Source of the DNA: Melioribacteraceae bacterium
GTDB lineage: Bacteria; Bacteroidota; Ignavibacteria; Ignavibacteriales; Melioribacteraceae
Assembly (NCBI GenBank): GCA_027030245.1
Contig: JALVFE010000029.1
Coordinates: 1-64,000, forward strand
Direction of reading: 5' to 3'
DNA: 64,000 nt
Position numbers and translations under genes: made by a program
Notes under the pieces: model-generated
The model's input: the letters and a program-made list of their open reading frames with translations, nothing else
Told to the model about the DNA's origin: nothing
Database searches by the model: none
Part shown: positions 7,730 through 16,831 of the stretch, in pieces
How the letters are laid out: each line of letters starts with the position of its first letter
How positions within the stretch are numbered: position 1 is the first letter of the stretch

Positions 7730-10468
7730 ATGAAACGAGTAAAAATATTTTCCTTTCTTTTTTTGTTGGTCTTTATCAGCAATTCGATCTTCGCACAAAA
7801 AATCGAGGACGTTGAAATTCCCTACAAAAAATTTGTTTTGAAAAACGGGTTAACCTTAATTGTGCACGAAGATCATAAAGCGCCCATCGTGGCTGTTAAT
7901 GTTTGGTATCACGTCGGATCGAAAAACGAAAAGCCGGGTAAAACCGGTTTCGCTCATTTGTTCGAGCACTTAATGTTTAACGGCAGCGAAAATTTCGACG
8001 ACGATTATTTTCAAGCAATGGAGCGGGTAGGCGCAACGGATTTAAACGGAACGACAAACCAAGACCGCACCAATTATTTTGAAAATGTGCCTACTTCCGC
8101 ATTGGATTTGGCATTGTGGATGGAATCGGATAGAATGGGTCATCTGTTAGGCGCTATAACACAGGATAAACTCGACGAACAGCGCGGAGTTGTTCAAAAC
8201 GAAAAACGTCAGGGCGAAAACCGACCTTATGCAATTGCTAACGAGTTAATAACTAAAAACTCTTATCCCGCCGGGCATCCTTATTCGTGGACGGTCATCG
8301 GCTCCATGGAAGATTTGGATTCGGCGTCTCTGGAAGACGTTCACGAATGGTTCAAAAAATATTACGGTGCCGCAAATGCCACGCTTGTTATTGCCGGAGA
8401 TATTAATGCTGACGAAGTAAAAGAAAAAGTGGAAAAATATTTCGGAGATATTCCATCCGGACCGCCGCTTTCCCGGCCGCAAATAAACATCGCAAAAATG
8501 AAGGGCAAAAAAAGAATTGTAGCCGAAGACAGGGTTCCGCAAGCCAGAATTTATAAAGTCTGGAATATACCGGAATGGAAAAGCAAAGATCTCGTACTGC
8601 TTGATCTCGCAAGCGATGTTTTATCGAGAGGTAAAACATCGAGATTATATAAAAGATTGGTTTACGATGATCAAATAGCAACGGATGTTTACGCTTATGT
8701 TCATCCGAAAGAAATTGGCAGCCAGTTTGCAATTGTTGCGACTGCTAAACCCGGAGTTGACCTTTCCACTGTTGAAAAAGCAATTGACGAAGAACTTTCA
8801 AAATTCCTTAAGGAAGGTCCATCGCAAAAAGAACTTAAGCGTGTTAAAACACAATATTTTGCATCGTTCGTCCGGGGAATCGAAAGAATCGGAGGGTTCG
8901 GCGGTAAATCCGATATTTTGGCGCAAAGTCAAGTTTTCGGCGGTTCACCCGATTTTTACAAAACAAAACTGACCCGCGTAAAAGAAGCAACCGCAACCGA
9001 TATAAAAAACGCCGCCAATAAATGGCTCTCCGACGGGGTTCTGGTTCTTGAAATTCATCCGTATCCCAAATATTCAACTATTAAAACCAATGTTGACAGG
9101 TCTAAATTACCCGATACCGGCACTCCGCCCGATGCAAAATTTCCGAAAATTGAGCAGGCAACATTAAGCAACGGAATGAAAATATTGCTTGCTACCCGAA
9201 AAACCGTTCCTGTTGTAAATTTAACTCTGATGTTCGATGCGGGTTATTCTGCCGACCAATTTGCATCGCCCGGAACCGCGAGCATGGTATCTTCGATGCT
9301 GGACGAGGGAACAAAATCGAGAACATCGCTTGAAATTAGCGACGAGCTTAGCATGCTCGGCGCGCGTCTGAGTTCGTATTCGGATCTCGATATGTCTTAT
9401 GTAAATCTGAATTCACTAAAATCAAATTTGGACAAATCCCTTGAAATTTTTGCGGACGTGGTGTTAAATCCGCAATTTCCGGAAAACGAATTGGCAAGGT
9501 TGAAACAACAAAGAATCGCTCAAATTAAAAGGGAAAAATCAACACCGATTCAAATGGGCTTGAGAGTCTTCCCAAAATTTTTATTCGGCGAAGGTCACGC
9601 TTACGCTTATCCGTTTACGGGTTCGGGTTATGAATCGACCGTTGAAAAAATAACCCGCGACGATTTAATCAAATTTCACAAAACATGGTATAAACCGAAT
9701 AACGCTTATCTGGTTGCCGTTGGCGATATTACAATGGATGAGTTGAAAAACAAAATGGAAAACCTTTTCGGAGATTGGGAGGGCGGTCAGGTTCCCAAGA
9801 AAAATATTGCATTCGTAGAAAACAAAACAAAGCCGGTGGTTTATTTGCTCGACAAACCCGCAGCGCAACAATCGATAATATTTGCCGGTGAAATTTTCCC
9901 GCCCAAAGCGGATAAAGACAATATTGCTATAGAAACGATGAACGATATTTTGGGAGGAACCTTTACTTCCCGTATAAATATGAATTTGAGAGAAGACAAA
10001 CACTGGTCGTACGGCTCGCGCAGTTTAATTCTCGGAGCGAAAGCACAGAGACCATTCATCGTATTTGCATTGGTGCAAACGGACAAGACCAAAGAATCCA
10101 TGCAAGAGGTCTACAAAGAAGTTTCGCAATACGTTTCCACAAAACCGGCAACGGAAGAAGAGCTTAAGAAAATCAAACTTAACAAAACGTTAAGCCTGCC
10201 CGGCAAGTGGGAAACAATCAGAAGCGTGAGCGGTTCTTTAAGCGATCTTGTCAGATTTAACTTCCCGCTCGATTTCTATGATAAATATCCGGCAATGATT
10301 AAAAACCTGAGTCTGGATCAAATCAGAAATGCAGCAAAACGCGTATTAAAACCGGAAAGCCTTGTTTGGGTTGTTGTGGGCGATAAAGCAAAAATCGGAA
10401 AAGGTCTCAGCGAATTAGGTTATGAGATAAAATATATTGACGTTGACGGAAATATTATCGAAAAATAG
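7730..10468 (+). CDS. Exported M16 family zinc metallopeptidase (two-domain, insulinase-like)
   Basis: Signal peptide (residues 1-22, ending IFAQ) followed by two tandem M16 halves in one 912-aa chain. The first half carries the inverted zinc motif HLFEH at 76-80, with the distal glutamate probably in the NEKRQGE block around residue 156. The second half (from about residue 465, KIEQATLSNGMKILLA) lacks HxxEH, as expected for the inactive clamshell half. Such proteins degrade peptides in the periplasm or at the cell surface. The gene is monocistronic and ends just before a shared terminator with the convergent type IX cargo gene. Confidence 0.92.
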   Translation: MKRVKIFSFLFLLVFISNSIFAQKIEDVEIPYKKFVLKNGLTLIVHEDHKAPIVAVNVWYHVGSKNEKPGKTGFAHLFEHLMFNGSENFDDDYFQAMERVGATDLNGTTNQDRTNYFENVPTSALDLALWMESDRMGHLLGAITQDKLDEQRGVVQNEKRQGENRPYAIANELITKNSYPAGHPYSWTVIGSMEDLDSASLEDVHEWFKKYYGAANATLVIAGDINADEVKEKVEKYFGDIPSGPPLSRPQINIAKMKGKKRIVAEDRVPQARIYKVWNIPEWKSKDLVLLDLASDVLSRGKTSRLYKRLVYDDQIATDVYAYVHPKEIGSQFAIVATAKPGVDLSTVEKAIDEELSKFLKEGPSQKELKRVKTQYFASFVRGIERIGGFGGKSDILAQSQVFGGSPDFYKTKLTRVKEATATDIKNAANKWLSDGVLVLEIHPYPKYSTIKTNVDRSKLPDTGTPPDAKFPKIEQATLSNGMKILLATRKTVPVVNLTLMFDAGYSADQFASPGTASMVSSMLDEGTKSRTSLEISDELSMLGARLSSYSDLDMSYVNLNSLKSNLDKSLEIFADVVLNPQFPENELARLKQQRIAQIKREKSTPIQMGLRVFPKFLFGEGHAYAYPFTGSGYESTVEKITRDDLIKFHKTWYKPNNAYLVAVGDITMDELKNKMENLFGDWEGGQVPKKNIAFVENKTKPVVYLLDKPAAQQSIIFAGEIFPPKADKDNIAIETMNDILGGTFTSRINMNLREDKHWSYGSRSLILGAKAQRPFIVFALVQTDKTKESMQEVYKEVSQYVSTKPATEEELKKIKLNKTLSLPGKWETIRSVSGSLSDLVRFNFPLDFYDKYPAMIKNLSLDQIRNAAKRVLKPESLVWVVVGDKAKIGKGLSELGYEIKYIDVDGNIIEK

Positions 10469-10493
10469 GAATTAACCGCAAAGCATTAAAAAC

Positions 10494-10524
10494 AAAAGGG
10501 AACACTGATTTTGTGTTCCCTTTT
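10494..10524. terminator. Bidirectional rho-independent terminator
   Basis: GGGAACAC (10498-10505) pairs with GTGTTCCC (10513-10520) around a 7-nt loop. It is flanked by AAAA on the left and TTTTTT on the right, so it can stop transcription on both strands. It lies between the convergent genes ending at 10468 and 10541. Confidence 0.85.
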
Positions 10525-10540
10525 TTATTAATTGTTCTTT

Positions 10541-13246
10541 TTACTTGATTAGCATCATCCGTTTTACCTGCGTGAAATTACCCGCTTGCAGTTTGTAGAA
10601 ATATATTCCGCTGTTCAGCTTGCTTGCGTTGAACTTCACCGTATATGTTCCCGGTGATTGATGTTTGTTTACCAAGGTTGCCACTTCGCGCCCGAGTATA
10701 TCGTATACTTTTAGGATAACGAACCCCACCTCGGTCCTCCCCTTTGCCAAAGGGGAGGAAGCCGGAAGCGTTGGTATTGAATAGGTAATTGTTGTTGTTG
10801 GATTAAACGGATTCGGGTAATTTTGCGAAAGTGAATATTTCTCAGGAACACCGATATCATTATTTCTAACCGAAACAACTTGCTGATTCTTATACTTTTT
10901 AATTATAATTTCATTTTCCGATGTCCCAACCGCAATAATATTTTCATCGTTATCCAAACCAATAAACATTCCGGCATTATCAACTTCCAAGTTATTTGTA
11001 ATAATTCCACTATCTCCGAAAGTAGAATCTACGGTACCATCGCCGTTATAACGAATCAAAGCCATTTCGTTAATACTATCATTTTGTATTTTACCGATTA
11101 CGATTATATGTCCGCTTTTATCAATTACAAAATTCTTTTTACTGGCATTTTCTTGAATGAAAGGGGTTTGTAAAATACCGTCATTTCCAAAAGCTTTGTC
11201 TATCGTTCCATTGTAATTAAAACGAATTATTGAAATATGCGATTTATAAACCGTCGAAACCAAAACACGGTTTTGTAAATCGGTAGCAACGGTGTAGCCT
11301 TCATTACTTGAATAGGTTGAATATCCTTTACTGTTAAATGTTCTATCTGTTGAAACGTCACTGTTTTTTCTATGGACAATAATTCTCCCGTTGTTTGAAT
11401 TTGTATCAAACTTTTTACCGCAAAATAAAATTTTACCTTCAGAATCCATTGCAACGGAATGTACTTTTTCTAAAAATGAATGATCACTTTGAAAAACTTT
11501 CCCGGATACACGACCATCAGGTAAAATTTTTGTAACAACAGGATACTCCTTTTCCCCTCCCAGTAACGTAATAATATCTCCATTGTTATTTATAGCAATA
11601 TCACAAATATGGTGAGTGTGTGCGTATCTATAATAATTAATTATCGAAACACCCGACCAATCTCCGAAGTTTCTATCCAAATAGCTGTTATTTTTAAGAT
11701 TGAGAAGCACACTATAATCATATTCTGTCCATGTTCTTAAAGGTCCGCCGCAAATTACTCCACCGGAATTATTTGCTTCGATAGATTTAATTGATAGTCT
11801 GTTTGCAAGTAGTCCGTCATAGTTAAAGGTACTATCCCGTTTTCCTTCACTATTTAATTTTAATATTTTTCTGTTGCTTAGAATAAAAATATTATTTTCA
11901 TTATCAACGGAAACATCTTGAAGAGCAGGTTTAATATATAGTTTCGATAAAGAAGAATAAAGAATCCCGTTTTTACCGAATTGTTCATCAAACTCACCAT
12001 TTTTAAGAATACGAAGCAGTGTTATAACTTCTCCTCCCTTAAAATCTGTAGTTCCACCCAACAATACGGAACCATCATCATTGTAAATCAATTTTTTAAT
12101 CATATTTCCGTATGTAAAAAACGGAAGAACAATAGAATCTACAGTTTCGCCATTAGTTGTTAATCTATATAAATAATTCTTAGAATATCCGTCACCCGTA
12201 TTAAAAGTTGTATTCGCCGCGTTTGTATATAAAGAAAAAGCTATTTCTCCTTTGTTGTTCAATGATAAAGAAGACGGTCTGTTATCTTCCGAAGTAAGAA
12301 ATTGTTTGTAAAATTTTCTATTGCCGTTACTATCAACAATGTCAATAAACGTGCTCGGATTAAAATCGGATTTACTGTCGTAATAATAATTATAACCTAA
12401 TGAAACAATATCGCCATTAATATTTTCCGCAATTCTGATAATTCTTCCGCGCCAAGATTCTCCATAGGAGACTCCGTTTTCACCAAACGTAGTATCAGGT
12501 TCACCTGCATTATTATATTTTACCAAACAATAACCTACCATTTTAGGGTTACCTTCGGCCAACAGAGCGGCAACTATTATGTTATTATTTTTATCAATCG
12601 TTAAAGCATCCAAACGCTCAACATCATCTACGTTTACTTCAACAATTCCATTATTGCCGAAAGTCGTATCCAAAGTTCCGGTAGAATTGTATTTACCGAT
12701 AACATTTATATTGTTACCCGATGCATCTTTGTATTTGCCGGTTACTATTATATCATTATCCCTATTTACTTTTAAGCCGGTAATCCGGATTTCGATTTTA
12801 TTATAAAAATCTTGTTTGAAATATTCTTCACCGGCTTGATTTACACTCAATTCAAAACGGGCAATTACTATATCAGATGAGTATTTATAGGTTCTTCCCA
12901 ATATGATATTTCCATCCGAATCAATGGCTGAATATTGTGAAAAATCCAAATCGGTTTCAAAATTAAGAATACCTTTTCCGGAACTTCCTATACTCCCATC
13001 AGGTTTCCCGTTTTTATTATAAAAGATACCATAAAATCCGGTTAGATAACTTTTGGGATTACTTGGAACACATCCTACGACAAATATATTTCCGTCTTCT
13101 CCAACTGACATATCAATAAATCTACTTTGCTCACTGTATGGCCGATAGTTAAATGACCAAATTTCTTCTGTGTTTTGTGATACTATTTTGTTTGGAATAA
13201 AGGTTGAAAATATAAATATGGTTAGAAAGTAAGATAGCTTTTTCAT
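10541..13246 (-). CDS. Secreted delta-60 repeat protein with type IX sorting domain
   Basis: Signal peptide (MKKLSYF... to IVSQ), then roughly 780 residues of repeats of the form 'GxxDxTFGxxGI', the delta-60 repeat that probably builds a beta-propeller. The last 90 or so residues are a type IX secretion C-terminal sorting domain (SLSQNYPNPFNPTT ... ILGREVATLV ... SGIYFYKL). It is likely translocated by T9SS and anchored or released at the surface; no binding partner is evident. I chose the ATG at 13246 because a GAGGT site precedes it; a TTG at 13261 is less likely. A palindromic DNA element lies inside the sorting domain at 10736-10758. Confidence 0.85.
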   Translation of the reverse strand: MKKLSYFLTIFIFSTFIPNKIVSQNTEEIWSFNYRPYSEQSRFIDMSVGEDGNIFVVGCVPSNPKSYLTGFYGIFYNKNGKPDGSIGSSGKGILNFETDLDFSQYSAIDSDGNIILGRTYKYSSDIVIARFELSVNQAGEEYFKQDFYNKIEIRITGLKVNRDNDIIVTGKYKDASGNNINVIGKYNSTGTLDTTFGNNGIVEVNVDDVERLDALTIDKNNNIIVAALLAEGNPKMVGYCLVKYNNAGEPDTTFGENGVSYGESWRGRIIRIAENINGDIVSLGYNYYYDSKSDFNPSTFIDIVDSNGNRKFYKQFLTSEDNRPSSLSLNNKGEIAFSLYTNAANTTFNTGDGYSKNYLYRLTTNGETVDSIVLPFFTYGNMIKKLIYNDDGSVLLGGTTDFKGGEVITLLRILKNGEFDEQFGKNGILYSSLSKLYIKPALQDVSVDNENNIFILSNRKILKLNSEGKRDSTFNYDGLLANRLSIKSIEANNSGGVICGGPLRTWTEYDYSVLLNLKNNSYLDRNFGDWSGVSIINYYRYAHTHHICDIAINNNGDIITLLGGEKEYPVVTKILPDGRVSGKVFQSDHSFLEKVHSVAMDSEGKILFCGKKFDTNSNNGRIIVHRKNSDVSTDRTFNSKGYSTYSSNEGYTVATDLQNRVLVSTVYKSHISIIRFNYNGTIDKAFGNDGILQTPFIQENASKKNFVIDKSGHIIVIGKIQNDSINEMALIRYNGDGTVDSTFGDSGIITNNLEVDNAGMFIGLDNDENIIAVGTSENEIIIKKYKNQQVVSVRNNDIGVPEKYSLSQNYPNPFNPTTTITYSIPTLPASSPLAKGRTEVGFVILKVYDILGREVATLVNKHQSPGTYTVKFNASKLNSGIYFYKLQAGNFTQVKRMMLIK
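10736..10758. repeat. Palindromic element inside the sorting-domain coding sequence (copy 1)
   Basis: CCTCCCCTTT-GCC-AAAGGGGAGG: a perfect 10-bp stem with a 3-nt loop, read in frame as part of a SSPLAKG linker between the YSIP strand and the LKVYDILGRE strand. Identical copies lie at 14474-14496, and one a base pair shorter on each side at 29256-29276. Confidence 0.85.
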
Positions 13247-13372
13247 AATAACCTCAAACAATTTTATGATAAGCGCTACATAATTTAAAACTTATAATTT
13301 AAATTACAAATCATTTATAAATAAATTGTGATTCAGAATAATTACATTTAAAAAAAATCCTCATTATCCGCA

Positions 13373-14010
13373 TTATAAGAAAAATAGAATATCTAATCTT
13401 TGTTTCAACAATATCATTTTACAAACTTGCGAAAAATCGTTCGTAAACAATTTGTAATAATAAATTCCGCTCGGTAATCCGCCTGCTGCGGATTTTGCAT
13501 TGAATGTTACACGGTAATTTCCGGGTTTTTGTTTACCGGTGTTATAGTTTCCCTTCCGAAAATATCGTAAACTTTAAGTGATACGGGAATCTTTCCCCTC
13601 ACCTGTCCTGCGGACACCCTCTCCCCAAGGGAGAGGGATGGGGTGAGGGTATATTTTATCGTTGTTGCCGTGTTAAACGGATTCGGGTAATTCTGACTTA
13701 ACTCGAATTTTTCAGGCGCCCCTACATACACTTCCACTATCTGCGAATATTCATACAAGCCATCCACATCAACTTGTTTTAATCTGTAGATATATTTTCC
13801 GGATTCGCCAATTGTTTTGTCAATGTAAGCATATTCTTTCGGGGAATTACTGTTTCCGTGTCCGTTTACAAAATCTTCGTACTTGTGATCGTTTTGATAG
13901 GAATTAAACGGACCGCTTCCTTGTGTCCATTTTGAGGGATCGTCGAAATTTACCGGTTGCGCAATTAGCGGAATTGTAATTAATAAAAAAAGTAAAATCG
14001 TTTTTTTCAT
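13373..14010 (-). pseudogene. Frameshifted short type IX cargo gene
   Basis: The intact frame (13507-14010, 167 aa) has a signal peptide (ending LIAQ), a short unique stretch, the segment FVNGHGNSNSPKEYAYIDKTIG shared with the next gene upstream, and the first half of a sorting domain, and stops after GRETITPVNKN. The rest continues in another frame: PGNYRVTFNAK then GGLPSGIYYYKL and KMILLK, ending at 13373. The break is at the A-run around 13526-13534, so one base is missing or extra. It looks like a shortened duplicate of the 14279-15451 gene. A sequencing error would restore a small full protein. Confidence 0.75.
13596..13649. repeat. Branched palindromic element inside a sorting domain
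   Basis: An outer 8-bp stem CCCTCACC/GGTGAGGG (13596-13603, 13642-13649) encloses two hairpins: TGTCC-TGC-GGACA (13604-13616) and CCCTCTCCC-CAA-GGGAGAGGG (13617-13637). It is translated in frame as the linker TPSLSLGERVSAGQVRGK, at the same position where the other sorting domains carry the unrelated CCTCCCC palindrome. Confidence 0.85.
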
Positions 14011-14178
14011 TTTTCCCCCGGTTTTGTTAAAAACTGTTCTTATAAAGTTATTGCCGGAGAGGAATGAACCGCCAAATTGTAACTTCGAGAAATTAAATCA
14101 ATACTAAAATAATTTTATGATTAACAAAGCTAAAAGATTTTGAATTGATTTAATTTAAGATATTGGTTTCTAACAAAA

Positions 14179-14194
14179 TGTGATTTAAATCACC
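14179..14194. promoter_or_regulatory. CRP/FNR-family-like operator (copy 1)
   Basis: TGTGATTTAAATCACC contains the perfect palindrome GTGATTTAAATCAC (14180-14193), matching the CRP layout TGTGA-N6-TCAC. It lies about 170 bp upstream of the frameshifted cargo gene. The cognate regulator is not in the window. Confidence 0.5.
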
Positions 14195-14234
14195 GCTAAG
14201 AAAGAACTGTGGGGAGGAAAATCAATTAAAAATA

Positions 14235-14265
14235 TTAAGGAGAACGAAATTTTCGTCCTCCTTAA
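14235..14265 (-). terminator. Rho-independent terminator of the lamin-tail cargo gene
   Basis: On the minus strand, AAGGAGGACGAAA folds onto TTTCGTTCTCCTT (one mismatch in 13 pairs) and is followed by AATATTTTT. It begins about 14 bp after the stop codon of the gene at 14279. Confidence 0.75.
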
Positions 14266-14278
14266 AAATTAATAACCA

Positions 14279-15451
14279 TTATTTAACCAGCATCATGCGT
14301 CTTACTTGCGTGAAATCTCCCGCTTGTAATTTGTAGAAATATATTCCGCTGTTCAGCCCGCTTGCGTTGAACTTCACTGTATATCTTCCCGGTGATTGAT
14401 GTTGGTTTACCAAGGTCGCTACTTCGCGCCCGAGTATATCGTATACTTTTAGGGTAACGAACCCCACCTCGGTCCTCCCCTTTGCCAAAGGGGAGGAAGC
14501 CGGAAGCGTTGGTATTGAATAGGTAATTGTTGTTGTTGGATTAAACGGATTCGGGTAATTCTGACTTAACTCGAATTTTTCAGGTGCTCCAACGTATACT
14601 TCCACTACCGGGGAATATTCATACGAACCGTCAACATCAACTTGTTTTAATCTGTAGAAGTATTTTCCCGATCCGCCGATTGTTTCGTCAACATAACTGT
14701 ATTCTTTCGGCGAACTGCTGTTTCCGTGTCCGTTTACAAAATCTATTGTTTCCCAATTTTTGCTTTCTCCGGAATTTGTTGCTGCAAGAGATTCCGAAGC
14801 CCGTTCAACGTAAAATCCGTAATTGTTTACTTCCGTTGCCGTTTTCCAGTGTAACTCAACAACATTTCCTGAAGCTAGCGCCGTAAAGGTTGTGAGTTCG
14901 ACAGGAAGGACCTGGTCATTTTCCAAAGTACCAGGTGTCGCGTTATCAGCATTGTCTGTACCATCATAATCACTTGTACTATTGCCTGTACTCAATCGTT
15001 TGACCCTTTTATTTTTGGCAACAGGTTCTGCTGTATAAGCATCATCGGGTAATGGGTCAACATTATTCCCCGAATTATCTTCAAACAGGAATACTTCATC
15101 ACCATTAATTTGAGGACATTTGTTTCCAGAATTAACATATGTAACATTTGAAGAAAATGTTACCTCCCAAAAAGATTCGAAATCAGCTTGATTTGAGTTT
15201 CTACCAATTACTAAAATTCCTTTTGCAGGGATTGATGTACCGCTTGGTAAAGTATAGGAGTGTGTGGCGTTTTTTTGCCTAAGAACATAACCACTGACAT
15301 CAACATCAGTATTCGCATCATTATAGATTTCAACAAATTCATAAACATAATTACCACTTCCATTGGCATCTGAATATTCACTAATATAAACTTGCCCCCA
15401 AACAATTCCGCTAAGGAATAGAAAGATTAAAATAGTAATTAAATTTTTCAT
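14279..15451 (-). CDS. Secreted lamin-tail-domain protein with type IX sorting domain
   Basis: Signal peptide (to IVWGQ), then a lamin-tail domain (LTD) of about 130 residues beginning VYISEYSDANGSG and including EFVEIYND and GKGILVIGR-like strands. A linker domain (PVELTTFTALASGN...) follows, and a complete type IX sorting domain ends the chain. LTDs are common in exported proteins of this lineage and are thought to bind surfaces or assist secretion. The ATG at 15451 is preceded by a strong GGAGG; a longer start at 15490 has no such support. Its last third is closely similar at DNA level to the neighbouring genes at 10541 and 13507. Confidence 0.85.
   Translation of the reverse strand: MKNLITILIFLFLSGIVWGQVYISEYSDANGSGNYVYEFVEIYNDANTDVDVSGYVLRQKNATHSYTLPSGTSIPAKGILVIGRNSNQADFESFWEVTFSSNVTYVNSGNKCPQINGDEVFLFEDNSGNNVDPLPDDAYTAEPVAKNKRVKRLSTGNSTSDYDGTDNADNATPGTLENDQVLPVELTTFTALASGNVVELHWKTATEVNNYGFYVERASESLAATNSGESKNWETIDFVNGHGNSSSPKEYSYVDETIGGSGKYFYRLKQVDVDGSYEYSPVVEVYVGAPEKFELSQNYPNPFNPTTTITYSIPTLPASSPLAKGRTEVGFVTLKVYDILGREVATLVNQHQSPGRYTVKFNASGLNSGIYFYKLQAGDFTQVRRMMLVK
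14474..14496. repeat. Palindromic element inside the sorting-domain coding sequence (copy 2)
   Basis: CCTCCCCTTT-GCC-AAAGGGGAGG again, identical to the copy at 10736-10758 and at the same codon positions of the sorting domain. Confidence 0.85.
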
Positions 15452-16007
15452 CCAACCTCCAAGATTAATTTTAAGAATTTTTTCAACCAAGATTTTGCTA
15501 GTAGAGAAAAAACAATAAAATATTTATTCAAAAACGTTCTCAATTTAGAACGCCAAAATATTTGTTAATGTGATTTAAATCACTTTTCTGAAAAACCATC
15601 AAAAATTGTGCAGAAAGGAAAACACCGGAAAAATTACGGGATATTTTTATACATCAATAAAGTAATTATTAGAAAAATAGTCAAAAAATATTTTCCCTAA
15701 CTCGTTGTAACAAAAAGAGTTACACCGTTTTTCGGGATTGATTATTCCTATAAAAAAATAAGTTATGTGTGTGATTTAACAAATTACTTTAAGTTGAAAT
15801 TTTAGATTTTTTTATGCTTCAAAACGGGAAATTTCAGCTTTGTCTAATCTCAAAATAAGACTTGTATTTTTCTATAAGCATATTATTGCTTTAGAAATTT
15901 TGAGATTTAATTATTGTGGCGTGGAAGCAATGGAACTACAAGAGAATTTGTCAGCCATTATTTATTTTGCTCGGCTTTACGGGGGTTTTCCGATTTCCGG
16001 GTTGAGT
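15452..16007. other. AT-rich intergenic region upstream of the lamin-tail gene
   Basis: About 550 bases with no convincing gene. The only recognisable site is the CRP-like palindrome at 15570-15583. A 75-codon ORF from 15840 on the plus strand overlaps the lipoprotein gene and lacks coding character. Confidence 0.5.
15569..15584. promoter_or_regulatory. CRP/FNR-family-like operator (copy 2)
   Basis: TGTGATTTAAATCACT contains the same 14-bp palindrome as 14180-14193, here about 119 bp upstream of the lamin-tail gene start. Two identical operators in front of two related cargo genes suggest joint control, or duplication of the whole promoter region. Confidence 0.5.
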
Positions 16008-16622
16008 TTATTCACCGCAATCGATAAACGGAACGCATGGTTTTTTGCCTTTCGTTTCTTTAATTAAGTTGAAATTTTTATCGAATGCTTTTATTGTTAA
16101 ATCTTTACCGTTATAAATGTAAGCCAAAACAGGCGAAATGAAATTTTTGTTTTTTATTTCACCGGATTCTGTTCTCGGCACGGATAACAAATTAAAATTT
16201 TTGTCCCTGTAAATTTCAATTATTACGCGTCCCTTTCCGTCGTAAATATATTCTATCGAAGAATAGCCAAATTTAGGCGTTTCGGCCGGGCGCCCGTTTT
16301 TTCCGAAATATTTTACATACTTCACTTTACCCGAATTATCATATTCAAATTTTGTAATTGCGGGAATAAACAACTCATCGGTGAGATTTCCGTTTTTATC
16401 GTAACGCTCTATTTTAAGCAGTTTATCGTTTTCGTAAAAGTTTTTTTCAAAATAATTTCCTGCCGTTTCTTGTTCTTTAACGTTTTTTTTGTAAACCTCA
16501 TAAATTCCGGCAGAGGGTTTTATTAAATTGTAAACCGTTTTCATTTCCGTTCCCTTTTTTTGCGTTCCGCACGAAGAAAGGAAAACCGTTATCATTATTA
16601 AAACTACGTTGATAAATTTCAT
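16008..16622 (-). CDS. Uncharacterised lipoprotein
   Basis: Short signal peptide with a lipobox (FLSSC, cysteine near residue 19), so probably a lipid-anchored envelope protein of about 204 aa. The mature part contains repeated short units of the kind 'YDKNGNLTDE', 'YDNSGKVKYVKYFGKNGRP' and 'YDGKGRVIIEIYRDKNF', reminiscent of antitoxin/MORN-like or RHS-like beta repeats seen in Bacteroidota lipoproteins. I cannot assign a function. The ATG at 16622 is better spaced from the GAGG site than the adjacent ATG at 16625. Monocistronic. Confidence 0.7.
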   Translation of the reverse strand: MKFINVVLIMITVFLSSCGTQKKGTEMKTVYNLIKPSAGIYEVYKKNVKEQETAGNYFEKNFYENDKLLKIERYDKNGNLTDELFIPAITKFEYDNSGKVKYVKYFGKNGRPAETPKFGYSSIEYIYDGKGRVIIEIYRDKNFNLLSVPRTESGEIKNKNFISPVLAYIYNGKDLTIKAFDKNFNLIKETKGKKPCVPFIDCGE

Positions 16623-16761
16623 CATCTACCTCAAAAATTTTCGACTTTACATTACAAAATAAGTAAAAACGGACAAAACATTCACATATTATTAATTGCC
16701 GTTCAAACCTCACCCCAAACCGAACAATATTTAACCGGACAATGTATCTTCTTAAAAATAT

Positions 16762-16790
16762 TTGACAAAATTAAGAAAATTCCATATATT
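16762..16790 (+). promoter_or_regulatory. Sigma70-type promoter of the Lrp operon
   Basis: TTGACA (16762-16767), a 17-bp spacer, then TATATT (16785-16790). The start codon at 16832 is about 41 bp from the -10 box. This is the clearest promoter in the window. Confidence 0.65.
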
Positions 16791-16831
16791 TTTTTGCGAA
16801 TCGTTATTATCACAAAATTTTTGCCTTGCCA

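Noticed and set aside
10541-15451. The similar cargo genes as a tandem mobile element
   Set aside because: The similarity is confined to the C-terminal linker and sorting domain, with no transposase or terminal repeats; domain-level duplication explains it.
15840-16067. 75-codon ORF on the plus strand
   Set aside because: Overlaps the end of the lipoprotein gene and has no supporting signals.
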